Shown: positions 33,961-46,990 of the stretch, one piece after another
How positions within the stretch are numbered: the first letter of the stretch is position 1
Layout of the letters: the number at the start of each line of letters is the position of its first letter
Assembly (NCBI GenBank): GCA_013350335.1
Contig: CM023542.1
Location: forward strand, 9,100,025-9,164,024
Reading direction: 5' to 3'
DNA: 64,000 nucleotides
Source: Chimonanthus salicifolius
Taxonomy: Eukaryota; Streptophyta; Magnoliopsida; Laurales; Calycanthaceae
Notes under the pieces: model-generated
Told to the model about the DNA's origin: nothing
The model's database searches: none
The model's input: the letters and a program-made list of their open reading frames with translations, nothing else
Made by a program: the position numbers and the translations under genes

Positions 33961-36900
33961 TGTAATACCCTGACCCAGATTATGCGTAGTTTAGCTTAAT
34001 AATCTTGCTTAGGCTAGTTAATCTCGAAGATTACAGTTAGGGCTTTGTGAGAAACCCAGGTGTGGCCCAATCCGAGCTCGAAAGCTCAATGATCCAGCTC
34101 GTTAAGCTGTAGGGGCAAAATGGTAATTTACCGCTTATTGTCATTATTTTATAAGCTATGTTATTATGTGATTATTATTGGATGATATATTTTCTCCTTA
34201 GTCAAGGATTCTTATTTCTGATTTTAAAATAATTTTATTTTCAGAAAATAATATTTAAAACTGCCCGTTAAAACCCCGAAAGGGAGAAATAAATATTTTA
34301 ATTAGTTTTCAAAACGAGATAAATTTTGAAACAAGTGTAGTATGTTAGACCATTTTAGTATGGTCTAGTTTATTCTTTCAAACCCCAAAATAGAGGTTTT
34401 TAAATTATTTTATTTAACACAAGTTAAATCATGTAAATAGTGTTAAATTATGGTTTTTAGTCAAATATTTGGTTTTTAGTAAGTTTTAAATCTCCAAATT
34501 TTTATGGTGACTAGAGTTTTTAAACCCAACTTATCTATCAGGTTGAATTAAAATTTTTGAGCTTCAAAAGTATTGTTTTAGTTAAAAATCGAGTTTTTAA
34601 CAAATTAAGGCCCGTTTTGCAAAATCAGATTTTGTGAAGGACTTATTTGCAACCAACAGTAACAGTCTACCGGTTACTGTTTCGGACGTCCTCTCACTGC
34701 TGCATGCAGCTCCCACCCGGTCGTCGCCCATTGCCCAAATTTTCTATAAAACGCCTCTGGGATCAGCTGGCCTCACTCCCACATTTTCTATCTTCTTCCT
34801 CAGTCTCTGAGCTGCTTTGAAAACCAGCCGAGCCCCTTTCCTTGCCTCAGTTCTTCTCAATTTCAGTTACCGTAGCTTAAGAAGGAAGTTTTTCAAAAGA
34901 TCAGATTTTCAACCCAGGAACTGTAGTGAAGGTAACCACTGTGTTCCTCTTTCAGTTCCAGTCGGTTTAGAATAAAGAAAAACTGATTTTGGCTAAGATT
35001 TGAGTGTGTAAAACCATTTTAAATTTAAGGAAAAACCCAGTTTTCTTTGTATCAGTGTAGGTTTCGTTTTAAAATCTATTGGCCTGCTGAGTTTTAAAAC
35101 TCCTGATCACTCCCTATGGAAGGAGGACTCCCGGAGGAGTCCATCGGACCGGTTAGATGTGGAAATCGAATCCGGAAAACCTACTGTTTTTTTATTCGTA
35201 TTTCACATAGGGACTGACCATCACTGTCTGCTATTGCAGACAGTGGAGGAAGACGACTCTCAGATGGTTCGAGAGTTGATCTTCGGACGGTCCGAGGGTC
35301 ACACCCTTCGGACGGTCCGAGAGGACCCTTCGGACGTTCTGAGCTTCATCTGAAGCCCCGAAGCGCCCGAGGCTAGCCAAACTCGTCCGGATGTTCCGAG
35401 CCGAGTTCAGAAGGACCGAACCCTACTCGGACGATACGAGCCTCACTCGGCATGTTCCGAGACACTAGACCCACAAAGACCCCTTTTTCGATTTCTTTCA
35501 GTTCGGAAGGAACTTCAGACGATCCGAAACCTTTTTTTTGAACGATCCGAAGCTAGTCCCACAGTTCGAGGTCAGTGACTAGTTTAGGCAGTGTTCGGAT
35601 GATCCGAAGCCACAGTACCTAGTTTCGACGCTTGTTCCGAGGGACCCATTTTTTGAAGTGTAAAATGTTGTTGGATTGTTAATGATGCATGTGATGTTTG
35701 TACCCATTTAAATTAAAATTGTACTAACCATCTTCTCTTATTACTAGAGTGTATCTACTATTGTATTCACTTCCAGGCCAACTCTATTGGTCAGGCACTA
35801 AGTGACTTCACTTCCAGGCCGACGCTATATTTGTCGGGTACTGAGTGACCTCGAGGCCTTACTCAAAATGTCAGATCTGGTCCTATCCAGAAGACAATCG
35901 GGAAGTGACCTGAGAATCTAGACCTAACTCAATAAGTCAATCTGGTCATGCCCAGAAGACAATATGAGTTTTGGACTAAGCACCTTACTATTACTCTATT
36001 GTGGATTATTGTAACTTAAAATAGTTAAAAACTAAGTAGAAGGCTCAATTCCATTTACCTTGGATATTTTTGGGAAAATAAGTATGATTTCGAAAATACT
36101 ACTTGTGTGTATGTATTTGGTGCTATGTATGTTGACCTGCTAATGATTGTGCACTTGTTTGCTTATTTGAACAGAGACCGTGATACCACACATTTACGGT
36201 GAGGGAACTTAACTTTGCAGTAGGTGTAAACAGGTTTATTGAAATGGATCTTAAGCAATGAGTGGTTTCATGTTGATGAACCCACCCATGTGCCTAGACA
36301 TGATGCACTGTTGTAGAAATGCTCATGATCCTTATAATTGTTTATGATGTTAATCATATGAGATATGTAATACTGCTTCCACGTGCCCTTGACGATTGAA
36401 CCAATATCGGCCATGTGTGTGAGATGGTTTACGTCTACTGGACCATGGGTGTCGACAGTTGCTGACTTGAGGAGTGTCAGTATCGGCTATGTGAGAGCCG
36501 GAGATGTACTTGCGAGGATATATTTTGACCGTATCGGGACTTAATACAATGGTCTCAGCGTAGTATGTAGGCGTTACATTAGATGACAGCAGTAATCGAA
36601 AAGATGAATTATGGGAATGATGATGATATTATACTTGATGTTGAGAATTTGTTATCAAGCATGAGATATTATATTGCAATTGTTGATTATTTACTAACCT
36701 GATGTTTGCATAAATTGCACTGTTATATTTCCTTCACTGGGCGAGTTAGCTCACCCCACTCACCTTTCAGGAGATGAACCCGAGGAAGAGAACCCTCTGT
36801 TTGAAGCTTAGGGTGGATAAACTGCGACGTTGCTTTGGGATTCCCACTGAGGGGAATGTCCTTATCTTTGCTTTTTGGTTCTTGGAACCAATTGTTTTGT

Positions 36901-37206
36901 AAAGTACCGAGTGTGGTACTTAGTTTGCTTAAACGTGATGTAATAAACTGCCATGCGACTGTAGTTACTCTGATGATGTTTTTAATGATAATTCAGTATT
37001 GGAATTATGTGTTCATGTTATGTGTTATTGCTTATGTTATGTGGGTAAACTTATGGTATATGTTTGAGTCCACATTATGAGATCATGTGTGACCTTTGGG
37101 CCTAACTGTTGATCCGGCCCAGTTAGAATGCTTGAGTGTACTGTTAGTTTTCAAAAAAAAAAAATCACTCGCATTCCGGGCCTACCTTTCCGGTCGGGGC
37201 GTGACA
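33961..37206 (+). mobile_element. Solo LTR of the second Tekay/Del-like family, copy B
   Basis: TGTAATACCCTGACC to CGGTCGGGGCGTGACA, 3,246 bp, flanked by AATCC at 33,956-33,960 and 37,207-37,211. Same insertion as 3,833-7,083. The short-palindrome array recurs at about 35,258-35,650. Confidence 0.92.
35258..35650. repeat. Short-palindrome array in the solo LTR, copy B
   Basis: Counterpart of 5,130-5,520. One unit is TTCGGACGGTCCGAG where copy A has TTCAGACAGTCTGAG. Here both half-sites differ while symmetry is kept in both copies. Confidence 0.75.
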
Positions 37207-38153
37207 AATCCTATCAATTGGACCATGGAATTCAGCCCAAGAGCAGGCCTAGCAGAGTAGGCCCAATGGCTAAAGCGGTGCAGACGGTTGTGAATTAGAA
37301 TCCTAAATCAGCTAGGATTTTAATTAAATTAGGAAAGTTTCTTTGTGTTATTTTCTAGATTTAGAATTTGTTATTTTCATAATTGGAGGGTCGGCTCCTT
37401 ATTCCTTGTTAAGATAGAACTCTTTTTCCTTGTTAAAATAGAACTCTCTTTCCTTAAGGTAGAACTCTCTTTCCTCGTTAAGGTAGAACTCTCTTTCCTT
37501 GTTTCAGGTTAGGATTTCTTATAAATAAGCATTGTAATCGGCCCTTGGGGTTACCGAGTTTTATGAATAAAATTAGGATTTTATTTTCCAGCAATTTGTA
37601 ATTACCGTTGGAATTTAACTACTGCATTGGTCAGCGATTTTTCTGGTGGGATTGTTTGTCTCTGGTTGCTGTCCAGGCATAAGCAGAGTGCAGAGTTTTG
37701 AGCTAGGTGTAGACATCACGTTGCAGTGGCGATTCGGCTACAACCCAGGCCCTGTACACGGTTGAAAGCAATTTTTTCTTCTGTGGATTGTTTCCAGATC
37801 CATCAATAAAATAGGGTGTTTGTCGTTTCTGTTGGAACCAGGTGTTATAGGCTGAAGGGACCATTTGGTTTTGAGGAGACATCTAGCTGAGAATTCAGGT
37901 CAGTATTAATTGTTAAGGACTGTTATAGGCCAGCAATAGTATTCAGCATCGTTCCTCAATTTCTGTCCCAACACGTCAGTGAATTTTTTTTGGAATTAGT
38001 ACTATCATTCACTTACAGATCGTGTAAGTTCAGTGACAGATCGTGTAAATCCTATATGGTTCTTATATTGCGCTTGGATTATTCAAATCATTGTTAAGCT
38101 TCAGCGTAGCGATCGGGTTTTCGACAGTCTATTTGTCTTAGCCTACATCAGAG

Positions 38154-38165
38154 TGGTATCAAAGC
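38154..38165 (+). other. Primer-binding site of the gypsy element, copy B
   Basis: TGGTATCAAAGC three bases after the 5' LTR end at 38,150. Confidence 0.8.
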
Positions 38166-38267
38166 TTTTGAGTTGATTGAGACTCCGACATCAATCTTAC
38201 CTGTGAGTGGCTTATTTTATTATTACTATTATTTGCTGTAAGACTCTTTTTGTTCTTTCACTGCGTT

Positions 38268-39608
38268 ATGGCAAGGCATTATAATTTTCGCCCTCGTCAA
38301 GCACGGACGGATGGCGGGGTCCCTGCAAATTCAATTCCTCAGGGCAGAAGTGCTCCAGAAAGTGGCCCTACTCATCCGATGGGCAGTTCTTCAAGCAGTG
38401 GTCACCCAAGTTCGACTCAAAATAAGAATCTAAATATGGATCAGATAGTTCAGATGATGGCTAATATGGCACAGGATATAATAGATTTGAAGAGACAAAG
38501 CAATCAGCGTCCCCCTAGCATTTCTTCTGTTCATAACAATCATTCATCATCGTCACACGAGACACCACCTCGTTTTCCTTCTCCTCCCAGATGTCGACAC
38601 AGATATGTAGACAGACATCCAGAAAGGGACCATAAAACAAGTCTTAATTCATATGGCATTCGAGTTTGACATTCCAGATTATTCAGGCAGTACCGAGCAT
38701 GATGAGTTCATCAAATGGATCGAGGCAATTGATAATGCTATTGATTGCAGAGAAGTTCCGGATGACATGAAAGTTAAGTTGGTCTCTTCTAAATTGAAAG
38801 GTAAAGCTTTATCATGGTGGCAGAGGATTAAGACTAACAGGCAGAGTCAGGGGAAATCTAAAATCCGAGACTGAAACAAGATGAAGAAATTGATGTTCAA
38901 CACCTTTCTACCAACCAACTAAAAGAAAGAACTATTCTCCAGACTGTAAAACCTTAAGCAAGGTAACACGACCGTAGCAGAGTATACTGAGGAATTCAGT
39001 CTCCTAGTATCTTGGAACAATCTCTATGAATCAGAAGAGCAGTTATTGAAGGCCTTCGAACTTCCATAGGAGATGCTGTTATGGCCTTTGATCTACTTGG
39101 TTTGTCAGATGCATTTAAGAAAGCACTACACTATGCAAAAGTAGAGCGTCGCAAAAATAGGACCTATCAGGCTCCATTTAACAGGCCTGTAGGAAGCAGT
39201 TCCGGTACCAATAAGGGTACATCTTCAAAGTCTGTGACTCAGCCTTCATCTTCCAAGCCTAACAATTCCAGTGGCAAGCGCACAGTGACGTGTTTCAAGT
39301 GCAACGGTATCGGGCACTATGCTTCAGAATGCCCCAATCGAGGTGTGAATTTGGTCCAAGAAGAGGAACCAATGGCAGAGATAGAGTCAGAGAAGTCAGA
39401 TTCCATCCCCGAAGAAGAAATCAATTATGGTGAGTCCGGGGATAATCTTATGATCCAGTATTCTTTGTTCACACCAAAAGAAGAGATCAAAGATGAATGG
39501 CTTCGCATTAACCTTTTCCATACACGCTGTACTATCGGAGGCAAGGTATGTCATTTAATTATTGATAGTGGTAGTTGCAGTAACGTTGTTTCACTTGAAG
39601 TTGTTTAG
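38268..39608 (+). pseudogene. gag: gag and protease-start remnant, copy B
   Basis: ATG at 38,268. The first frame runs to 38,669, longer than in copy A, because copy B lacks the early stop. The capsid-like frame at 38,653-38,874 reads through the codon that is TAG in copy A. The zinc knuckle lies at 39,291-39,332 and the protease motif IIDSGS near 39,562. TAG follows at 39,606 as in copy A. Still broken by frameshifts between the segments. Confidence 0.85.
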
Positions 39609-42600
39609 AAGTTGAAATTGAAGACTCAAAAACATCCTAAACCCTTCCAAATGTCATAGTTAAAGAAGGGATGTGAATTTGTGGTAAATAAGAAATGCCT
39701 AGTTTCTTTTCAAATTGGAGGAAAATACTACGCCGATGTATGTTGTGACGTAGTACCCATAGATGCATGTCACTTGTTATTAGGCAGACCTTGGCAGTAT
39801 AATAGAGATACCCATCATTATGGCCGCAAAAATATCTACTCATTCCACAAGGATGGCACTAAGCATATTTTGGGACCTTTGAGAGACTTAGAGAAAGTCC
39901 GGCCCAAAAGGGCAAATGTTAATTTGATAACCTTTTCTGAAATACAATTGACTGTTAAAAATAGAGGAGAATTATTTGCACTTTTAGCCAAGGAAGTGGA
40001 CACAACTGAGAAAACCATCCCTCCGCTACTACAACCAATTATGCAAGAATTTGCTGATGTATTCCCTGATGAGTTACCAGTAAGGTTACTTATGAGAGAC
40101 ATACAACATTGTATTGATCTCATTCCAGGATCGACTTTACCAAACAGAGCTGCTTACAGAATGAATCCCACAGAAAGTGCATAATTGAATCGACAAGTAT
40201 ATGAATTAATAGACAGAGGCTTCATCCGTGACGGTATGAGTCCTTGTTCTGTGCCAGCACTATTGACTCCGAAGAAAGATGGCAGTTGGCGTATGTGTGT
40301 TGACAGCCGAGCTATCAACAAGATAACTATTCGTTATTGTTTCCCGATCCTGAGGCTTGATGATATGCTGGATATGCTAGCAGGGGCAGTAATATTCTCC
40401 AAAATTGATTTAAAAGTTGGGTACCATCAAATCAGATTTCGACCAGGTGATGAATGGAAAACAGCATTTAAGACTAAAGAAGGCTTATATGAGTGCCGTT
40501 TGGCCTTTCCAATGCCCCAAGTACCTTTATGAGGGTAATGAACCAAGTACTCAAGCCTTTCATTGGTAAGTTTGTCGTGGTCTACTTTGACGACATTCTT
40601 ATCTACAGTCGGAATGAGCAGCAACACATTGATCACCTCTGCCAAGTTTTTGAGACCTTGAAAAAGGAACAACTATATGCAAATCCAAAGAAATGTACGT
40701 TTATGACTAACAAAGTTATTTTCTTAGGATATGTTGTGAGTACAGATGGCATCAAGGTAGATGAAGCAAAGGTGGAAGCAATGCGCGACTGGCCGATGCC
40801 CAAGAATGTACATAAGGCTCGCAGTTTTCATGGCTTGGCTTCTTTTTACAGACGGTTCGTCAGGAACTTCAGCATGATTATGGCCCCTTTTACAGATTGT
40901 TTGAAAAAGGGTGAGTTCCAATGGACACAAGCCGCAGAAGAGAGCTTTCAGACTATCAAGCAGTGGTTGACTGAAGCTCCAGTCCTAGTCATTCAATATT
41001 TCAAGACGCAGTTTGTGGTTGACTATGATGCATCTCATACTGGTGTGCGTGCAGTCCTCAGTCAAGAACAATGCCAAGTTGCATTCTACAGTGAGAAGTT
41101 GAACGGAGCTCAGAGGAGGTATTCTACATACGACTTAGAGTTCTATACTATTGTACAAGCCCTCAGACACTGGCTTCATTATCTTCTCCATCAGCCTTTT
41201 GTGCTTAACTCTGATCATCAAGCACTGAGTTACATAAACAGGCAACACAAGCTCAACACCCGCCACGCCAAGTGGGTTTCTCTTATATAAGCATTTACTT
41301 TTGTAGTACAACACAAGTCTGGAGTTCAAAACAAGGTCGCAGATGCTCTCAGCAGGAAATCAACCTTGTTGACTCAGATGCGGGTGTAGGTGCTTGGATT
41401 TGATACTTTTCAAGACCTATATCAGCATGATCATCACTTTGAATCGATTTGGCAACAACTTATCCAAAATCGGCCCTGTGGCGAGTATAGTATGTGGAAT
41501 GGCTACATATTCAATGATTCTAGACTATATGTTCCTCAATGTTCACTACGAGAGAGGCTAGTCAAAGAACTACATAGTGGTGGACTAGCAGGACATTTTG
41601 GTCGAGATAAGACCATGGCACTATTGGAAGAGAAGTTTTATTGGCCAAGTATGAAGCGAGAGGTGAGCAGTTTTGTCAACTGTTGTTATATCTGGCAAAC
41701 AGCAAAAGGACACCCTCAAAATACAGGGCTTTCTACTCCTCTCCCTATTCCAGCAGCACCATGGGAGGATGTATCCATGGATTTTGGCTTAGGTTTGCCG
41801 AGGACACAACGAGGTATGGACGACATATTAGTTGTGGTGGATAGATTTTCTAAGATGGCACACTTTATTCCGTGCAAGAAGTCTTTAGATGCCTCACATG
41901 TGACGGCATTGTATTTGAAAAAGGTCGTCAAATTGCATGATATTCCAAAATCTATCGTCTCCGATAGAGATACGAAGTTCGTGAGTCACTTCTGGCTTTC
42001 TCTTTGGTGACAGTTGGGTACACAGTTGAAGTTTAGCAGTGCCTATCATCCACAGAGCGACGGTCAGACTGAGGTGGTTAACAGGAGTTTGGGTAATCTC
42101 CTAAGAAGTTTGATTGGACGGAAGCCAAGTTTAATGGTATTTGATTTTACCACATGCTGAATTTGCCTACAATCGCTCGACAAGTCGTACGACAGGTTAC
42201 AGTCCATTTCAAGTTGTATATCGTTCCAATCCCAGCAGTGTGTTAGATTTGGTGCCATTACCTTCAAAAGGACCAAAATCTCAAGCAGTCGACGATTTGA
42301 TTGCAGAGATCAAATAGTTGCATAAGCAGATACGTCACAAGATTGAACAGAGCAATCTCAAGTTCAAAGAAGCTGCAGACAAGCACAGGCGATGGGTCGT
42401 TTTTTATGCAAGTGATATGGTATGGGTACACCTCCGGAAGGAGCGATTTCCAACGGGTACCTATGGCAAACTGAAGATGCGCAACATAGGTCCTTGCGAG
42501 GTTCTAAGGCGGATTAATGATAATGCTTACCAACTAAAGTTGCCAGAAGGTCTCAGTATTTCCGATGTTTTCAATGTGTCTGACTTATGCATCTATAGTG

Positions 42601-42658
42601 GCGATGAAGATTTCAGTGATACAAACTCGAGGACGAGTTCTTTCCAGGACGGAGAGAA
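39609..42658 (+). pseudogene. pol: pol remnant: reverse transcriptase, RNase H, integrase, copy B
   Basis: Same domain order as copy A. A private 10-bp deletion near 40,495 just before the MPFGLSNAP box splits the reverse transcriptase into frames 40,185-40,532 and 40,493-41,290. The latter joins YFDD (near 40,582) to RNase H without the stop that copy A has at 10,819. The integrase zinc region has the same Cys-to-Trp change as copy A. Shared stops lie near 40,182, 41,288, 41,386 and 42,008. The C-terminal frame 42,318-42,658 is more open than in copy A. Confidence 0.88.
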
Positions 42659-43620
42659 TGACGTGGACATTGGTGACAAAGAAGATGAGATTTTGGCCTT
42701 GGCATTAGATTTTTATGAGAAGTTCCATAGGATGTCCAATAAAAATCAATCTTATCAATTGGACCATGGAATTCAGCCCAAGAACAGGCCCAGCAGAGCA
42801 GGCCCAATGGCTAAAGCAGCGCAGATGGTTGTTAATTAGAATCCTAAATCAGCTAGGATTTTAAGTAAATTAGAAAAGTTTCTTTGTGTTATTTTCTAGA
42901 TTTAGAATTTGTTATTTTCATAATTGGAGGGTCGGCTCCTTGTTCTTTGTTAAGATAGAACTCTTTTTCCTTGTTTCAGGTTAGGATTTCTTATAAATAA
43001 GCATTGTAATCAGCCCTTGGGGTATCGAGTTTTATGAATAAAATTAGGATTTTATTTTCCAGCAATTTGTAATTGCCGTTGGAATTTATTTGCTGCATTG
43101 GTCAGCGATTTTTCTGGTGGGATTGTTTGTCTCTGGTTGCAGTCCAGGCTTAAGCAGAGTGCAGAGTTGTGAGCCAGGTGTAGACATCACGTTGCAGTGG
43201 CGATTTGCTACGACTCTGGCCCTGTACACGGTTGAAAGCAGTTTTTTCCTCTATGGATTGTTTCCAGATCCATCAATAAAACAGAGTGTTTGTCTTCTTT
43301 GTTGGAACCAGGTGTTATAGGCTGAAGGGACTGTTTGGTTTTGGGGAGACATTTGGCTGAGAATTCAGGCCAGTATTAATCGTTAAGGACTGTTATAGGC
43401 CAGCAACAGCATTCAGCATCGTTCCTCAATTTCTGTCCCAATAGGTCAGTGAATTCTTCTTGGAATTAGTACTATCATTCACTTATAGATCGTGTAAGTT
43501 CAGTGACAGATCGTGTAAATCCTATATGGTTCTTATATTGCGCTTGGATTATTCAAATCATTGTCAAGCTTCCGCGTAGCGATTGGGTTTTCGACAATTT
43601 ATTTGTCTTAGCCTACATCA
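42659..43620 (+). repeat. 3' LTR of the gypsy element, copy B
   Basis: TGACGTGGACATTGG to CTACATCA, 962 bp, after the purine-rich AGGACGGAGAGAA. Target duplication CTGAG follows. Confidence 0.9.
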
Positions 43621-45500
43621 CTGAGTGAAAGAGAAACATAAAATAGCCACATTTTTGGGGATGTTTTCCATCACTGATTTCAGCCAACCCAAACAGAGAG
43701 TGAAAAGAGATTTGGGTTGAACAGCTATGAAGAGAAATCAATGAGAAGAAAGATAGAACAGTTGTACCAAAGAAGAGAATCAAAAGGACAAGGCAGCATG
43801 TAACTAGTCCAAAAAGAACAAAGCAACAGTTTGAATTGAAAAATAAAAGAAAACAGAGTAGTAAGCAACGATTGGCAGCAAGCAAATAAAAAAATAGAAT
43901 ACGACAGCAAAAGATGTGTCCATTCTCCACATGAGCAAGAGTTGTTGCTGAATTAGAGAACAAAAAGTCAAGCGGTGAAGGTAATAGAAGCAACCAGCTG
44001 AAGCATAAACCCAAACAAAGGTAGCCATTGTTAAGGAAAGAAGGTGCTAGCCGACTAAAGCAGAGAATGAGAAGGAGGTGCTGGCCGAGTCTGTATTTGT
44101 ATGGAGGCAAGTAAGAAAGTGAAAAGGAAAAAGTAGAAAAAGAACAGAGATGAAATGGTGCTGCTATATTTTGGCCGACCCATGTACATCCCGCCTCCTT
44201 TCCTCTTTTTAAACAAACTCCATGCATGACTTCTTTCCTTATCCATCTTTTTCTACTTTAAACAATGTAATCCTAGCCTTCCATTTGACGTTTCCTCAAT
44301 TAGACCCATGTGATCTTGGCCATTGATTTTCAACTCAAACATCTATAAATTGAATTCTCTTGTACAGCAAAAATCGAACCTGGGCATTGATTTTTTGGAG
44401 AATTTTGGGTTTTAAGGTTAGTGTTTTTATTTTATTGTAATTATTTTATTTTATTTTAATTCATATCTTGTAATTTAGTTCAATTAATAAAAGTAAAACT
44501 TCTTTATCTCTTTATCTTTATTTTCTTAAATTCAGTGTTAATGTGATTAAATTCAGTAATAAATTCAAAAGTCCATGAATCTTCTTGTTTTGTTTTTATT
44601 TAAATCCAAAATTCCAATGCATTTTAATTCTTAATTCCAATTTTTATTAATAAGTGAAAGGCAGAAAGACCCTTAGAAATATGGTTTTCCACTTATTTAT
44701 TTTTGTATGATGAAAATTTGATTTGATTTTAATTCTTTTTATGGATTTATGTGAGAAATTACTCTAAGTTATTCAATGAAAGCAAAAAAATGTTTTAGAC
44801 TCAATAGAACTTGATTTTTTTAGTCTAAGGTTCTTTTTAAAAGCAGAAAAACTTTTAGATTCGAAATTGCAAGTTGAAATTTTATTTAGCCTAAGGCCGG
44901 ATTTGAATTTTCTTAGTTTAATTGATTTCATAAATTTCATGATGAGGATTTGAATAGATGAAAAATTTGAGCGCATGATAAATAATAAATGTGAGGTCCG
45001 TATTCTAGGCCTTGATATTATTTTTAAAATATGGAAAATAAAATCTCTATAATTCTTTGATCCAGTTCCACTGTAAATATGTACAGAGGTAATTTAGGTG
45101 TTTTCAATTTTATTTTTGTTTATAAAAACTCAAAATTCTTGAAAATGGTGAACTAGGTTGGTAAATTAATTAATTGCATCTTAATTTAGTTTTCTAAGTT
45201 ACATTAAGATTTTTTTATATTTTTAGATTAAATCCACCATCTTATTTCAAGTTCACAAATTTTAATTTTCCATTTTGTTTTCTATTATTAGAATGTTTCT
45301 AAACTAAAACTAAAATACATAGATTAGAGAAGTAATTTCATATTCATAATTTATCTCCATGTTTTCTAAATTTCGTAAATTACGTAATTCCTGGTGTATT
45401 TTTTACGGATATATTTTTCTAAGTTCAGATGGGTTCGACATCGCACTCAATCGTTATACTATCTACTGGTTTGCGCTCTTGTGGGTTATAAATTTAAAAT
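43621..45500. other. Non-coding AT-rich stretch, copy B
   Basis: Counterpart of 13,490-15,396. The 26-bp tandem duplication of copy A is single here. The long minus-strand frame at 43,613-44,227 is a low-complexity read-through, not a gene. Confidence 0.5.
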
Positions 45501-45764
45501 TTGCACAACACGCATTTTGATCTAAATATACCTTTACGGATATATGAAATATATGTTCAGGAAAGGCCAATCCCCATGTGCACTAAGTGTTTTCATTTGG
45601 GGTATGTTGTTTCCTTTTGCCTACGACCACCCAACCATAATTGTCAAATCTGTAGTGTTTTTGGACATTATGAGGAAATGTGCTGCTGTTTGAGGTTTAA
45701 TGTTCCAGTTCGATGCAGCTTCTATGAAGAACACAACCATCTTCTTGGAGCATGTCCATTCTAA
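45501..45764 (+). CDS. Short ORF with CCHC zinc knuckles, copy B
   Basis: 87 codons like 15,397-15,660 with several substitutions. The middle knuckle is CQICSVFGHYEEMC. The first has CTKCFHLGYVVSFC with Tyr for His. The frame is kept, but substitutions fall at coding positions in both directions, so selection is not evident. Function unknown. Confidence 0.45.
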   Translation: MHNTHFDLNIPLRIYEIYVQERPIPMCTKCFHLGYVVSFCLRPPNHNCQICSVFGHYEEMCCCLRFNVPVRCSFYEEHNHLLGACPF

Positions 45765-46135
45765 AACCCAACATCCTCTTCAGATGAAGACTCGTGGTAG
45801 AAGTAGTTAGGGCGTGTTTTGAGAGGAAAAAAACTTGACGAGAGAAACTTTTTGGTACTTGTACAAAAGACTTGTGTTTAGGTGGGAAGATGTTTTGGGT
45901 GGTGAAAAGAAAATCTGTGTATATAAACTTTTGTAGTCGGACTGTAAGGTCATAGAATCAATGAATATGTATGTGTATATAATCTTTTGTAACTCTGAAG
46001 GCTATGTATAAGTATGCTGGTTTATTATTTTGTGTTGTGATGAGTTATATTATGAATAATACGGATGCTCGTAGTATACCTCTTTATGATTTATATTGCG
46101 AATAGTATATTAATAGTAGGTGTGTTTGTCAAGAG
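45765..46135. other. AT-rich non-coding stretch, copy B
   Basis: Counterpart of 15,661-16,031. Nothing recognised. Confidence 0.4.
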
Positions 46136-46434
46136 ATGTTAGAAGCATCCCGACATTCTGTAAGTTTAGGAGCAAGCGTGACTCCTCCCTTGAAAGACTA
46201 AGGCGAATATGTCCACCAGAATGAACCCGTTGATGCAGTGCGTATCGCAATGGAGGCATTTCAGCGAGTAGCAAACAATCTTCGATGATCCCAGAATCGA
46301 AACCTCGGAGAAAGAGTTGCAATTGCTGATAATACCCGTGGTTTGAGAGAGACTGCATGTTTCTAGAGTTTCACCCAATATGCCCTCCTACATTGAGAGA
46401 GGTGAGGGTCATGGATTACTTCGTTATTAGAAAA
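46136..46434 (+). pseudogene. Decayed coding fragment, possibly gag-like, copy B
   Basis: Counterpart of 16,032-16,330, with the same GEYVHQNEPVDAVRIAME stretch followed by A instead of S and the same TGA stop. Confidence 0.25.
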
Positions 46435-46978
46435 ACACATATGTTAAAACTATAAAAATGTGGTGTACAGTGGGTCATCAGATCCCATCTTATTGAATTT
46501 AGAATTTTGAAATGTCTCAAAAATAAAAAATTTAGAACCAAGAGTGAATGTCGGCAATATGATCTAAATAAATTGAGATTAGTTATCATCTCACCATCAG
46601 TTTTGATTTATTAAATCTGATGGCAAAAAATAGATTTTAGTCTTAAATTTTAATCCTCAGATTGTCTAAAATTGTCCATTCTATAAAATAAGGTTTATTC
46701 ACTCAAACATAAATTCACATTTTCTATTCTGTAACAATTCTAACGTAGCATTTTCAACGTCTAAAGCCAGAAGAATGAAGGCAAAGTCACAAGAAATTTA
46801 GACTACATTTATTCTTAATCAGGTACACAGTAATCACCTTTCATTAATCAACATGCCATGTATTACAATTTTTCTCGCACACACAATCACTTTGACATAC
46901 GTAGAAAAGAATGAAAGAACAATACGACAATGATAAATCTTGCAAAAAAAATCAAACACTAGAAGAGAGAAATCCTTT
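46435..46978. other. 3' flank of GLP1, non-coding, copy B
   Basis: AT-rich; no gene seen. The ancestral GLP1 stop codon TAA is still present at 46,979-46,981. Confidence 0.4.
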
Positions 46979-46990
46979 TTAGTTCCTCTT

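Larger units (their letters stand above)
33867..38150 (+). repeat. 5' LTR of the gypsy element, split by solo LTR, copy B
   Basis: Two parts, 33,867-33,960 and 37,207-38,150. It carries the same internal expansion of TAGAACTCTCTTTCC repeats (about 37,410-37,500) as the copy A 5' LTR and the same 5'-specific bases near the end (CAGTCTATTTG, where both 3' LTRs have CAATTTATTTG). Confidence 0.9.
33867..43620 (+). mobile_element. Dead Ty3/gypsy LTR retrotransposon, copy B
   Basis: 5' LTR 33,867-33,960 plus 37,207-38,150, 3' LTR 42,659-43,620, and perfect target duplications CTGAG at 33,862-33,866 and 43,621-43,625. It occupies the same site as 3,739-13,489, so it was duplicated with the segment rather than inserted twice. 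It shares most stops with copy A and has its own 10-bp deletion in the reverse transcriptase. Confidence 0.94.
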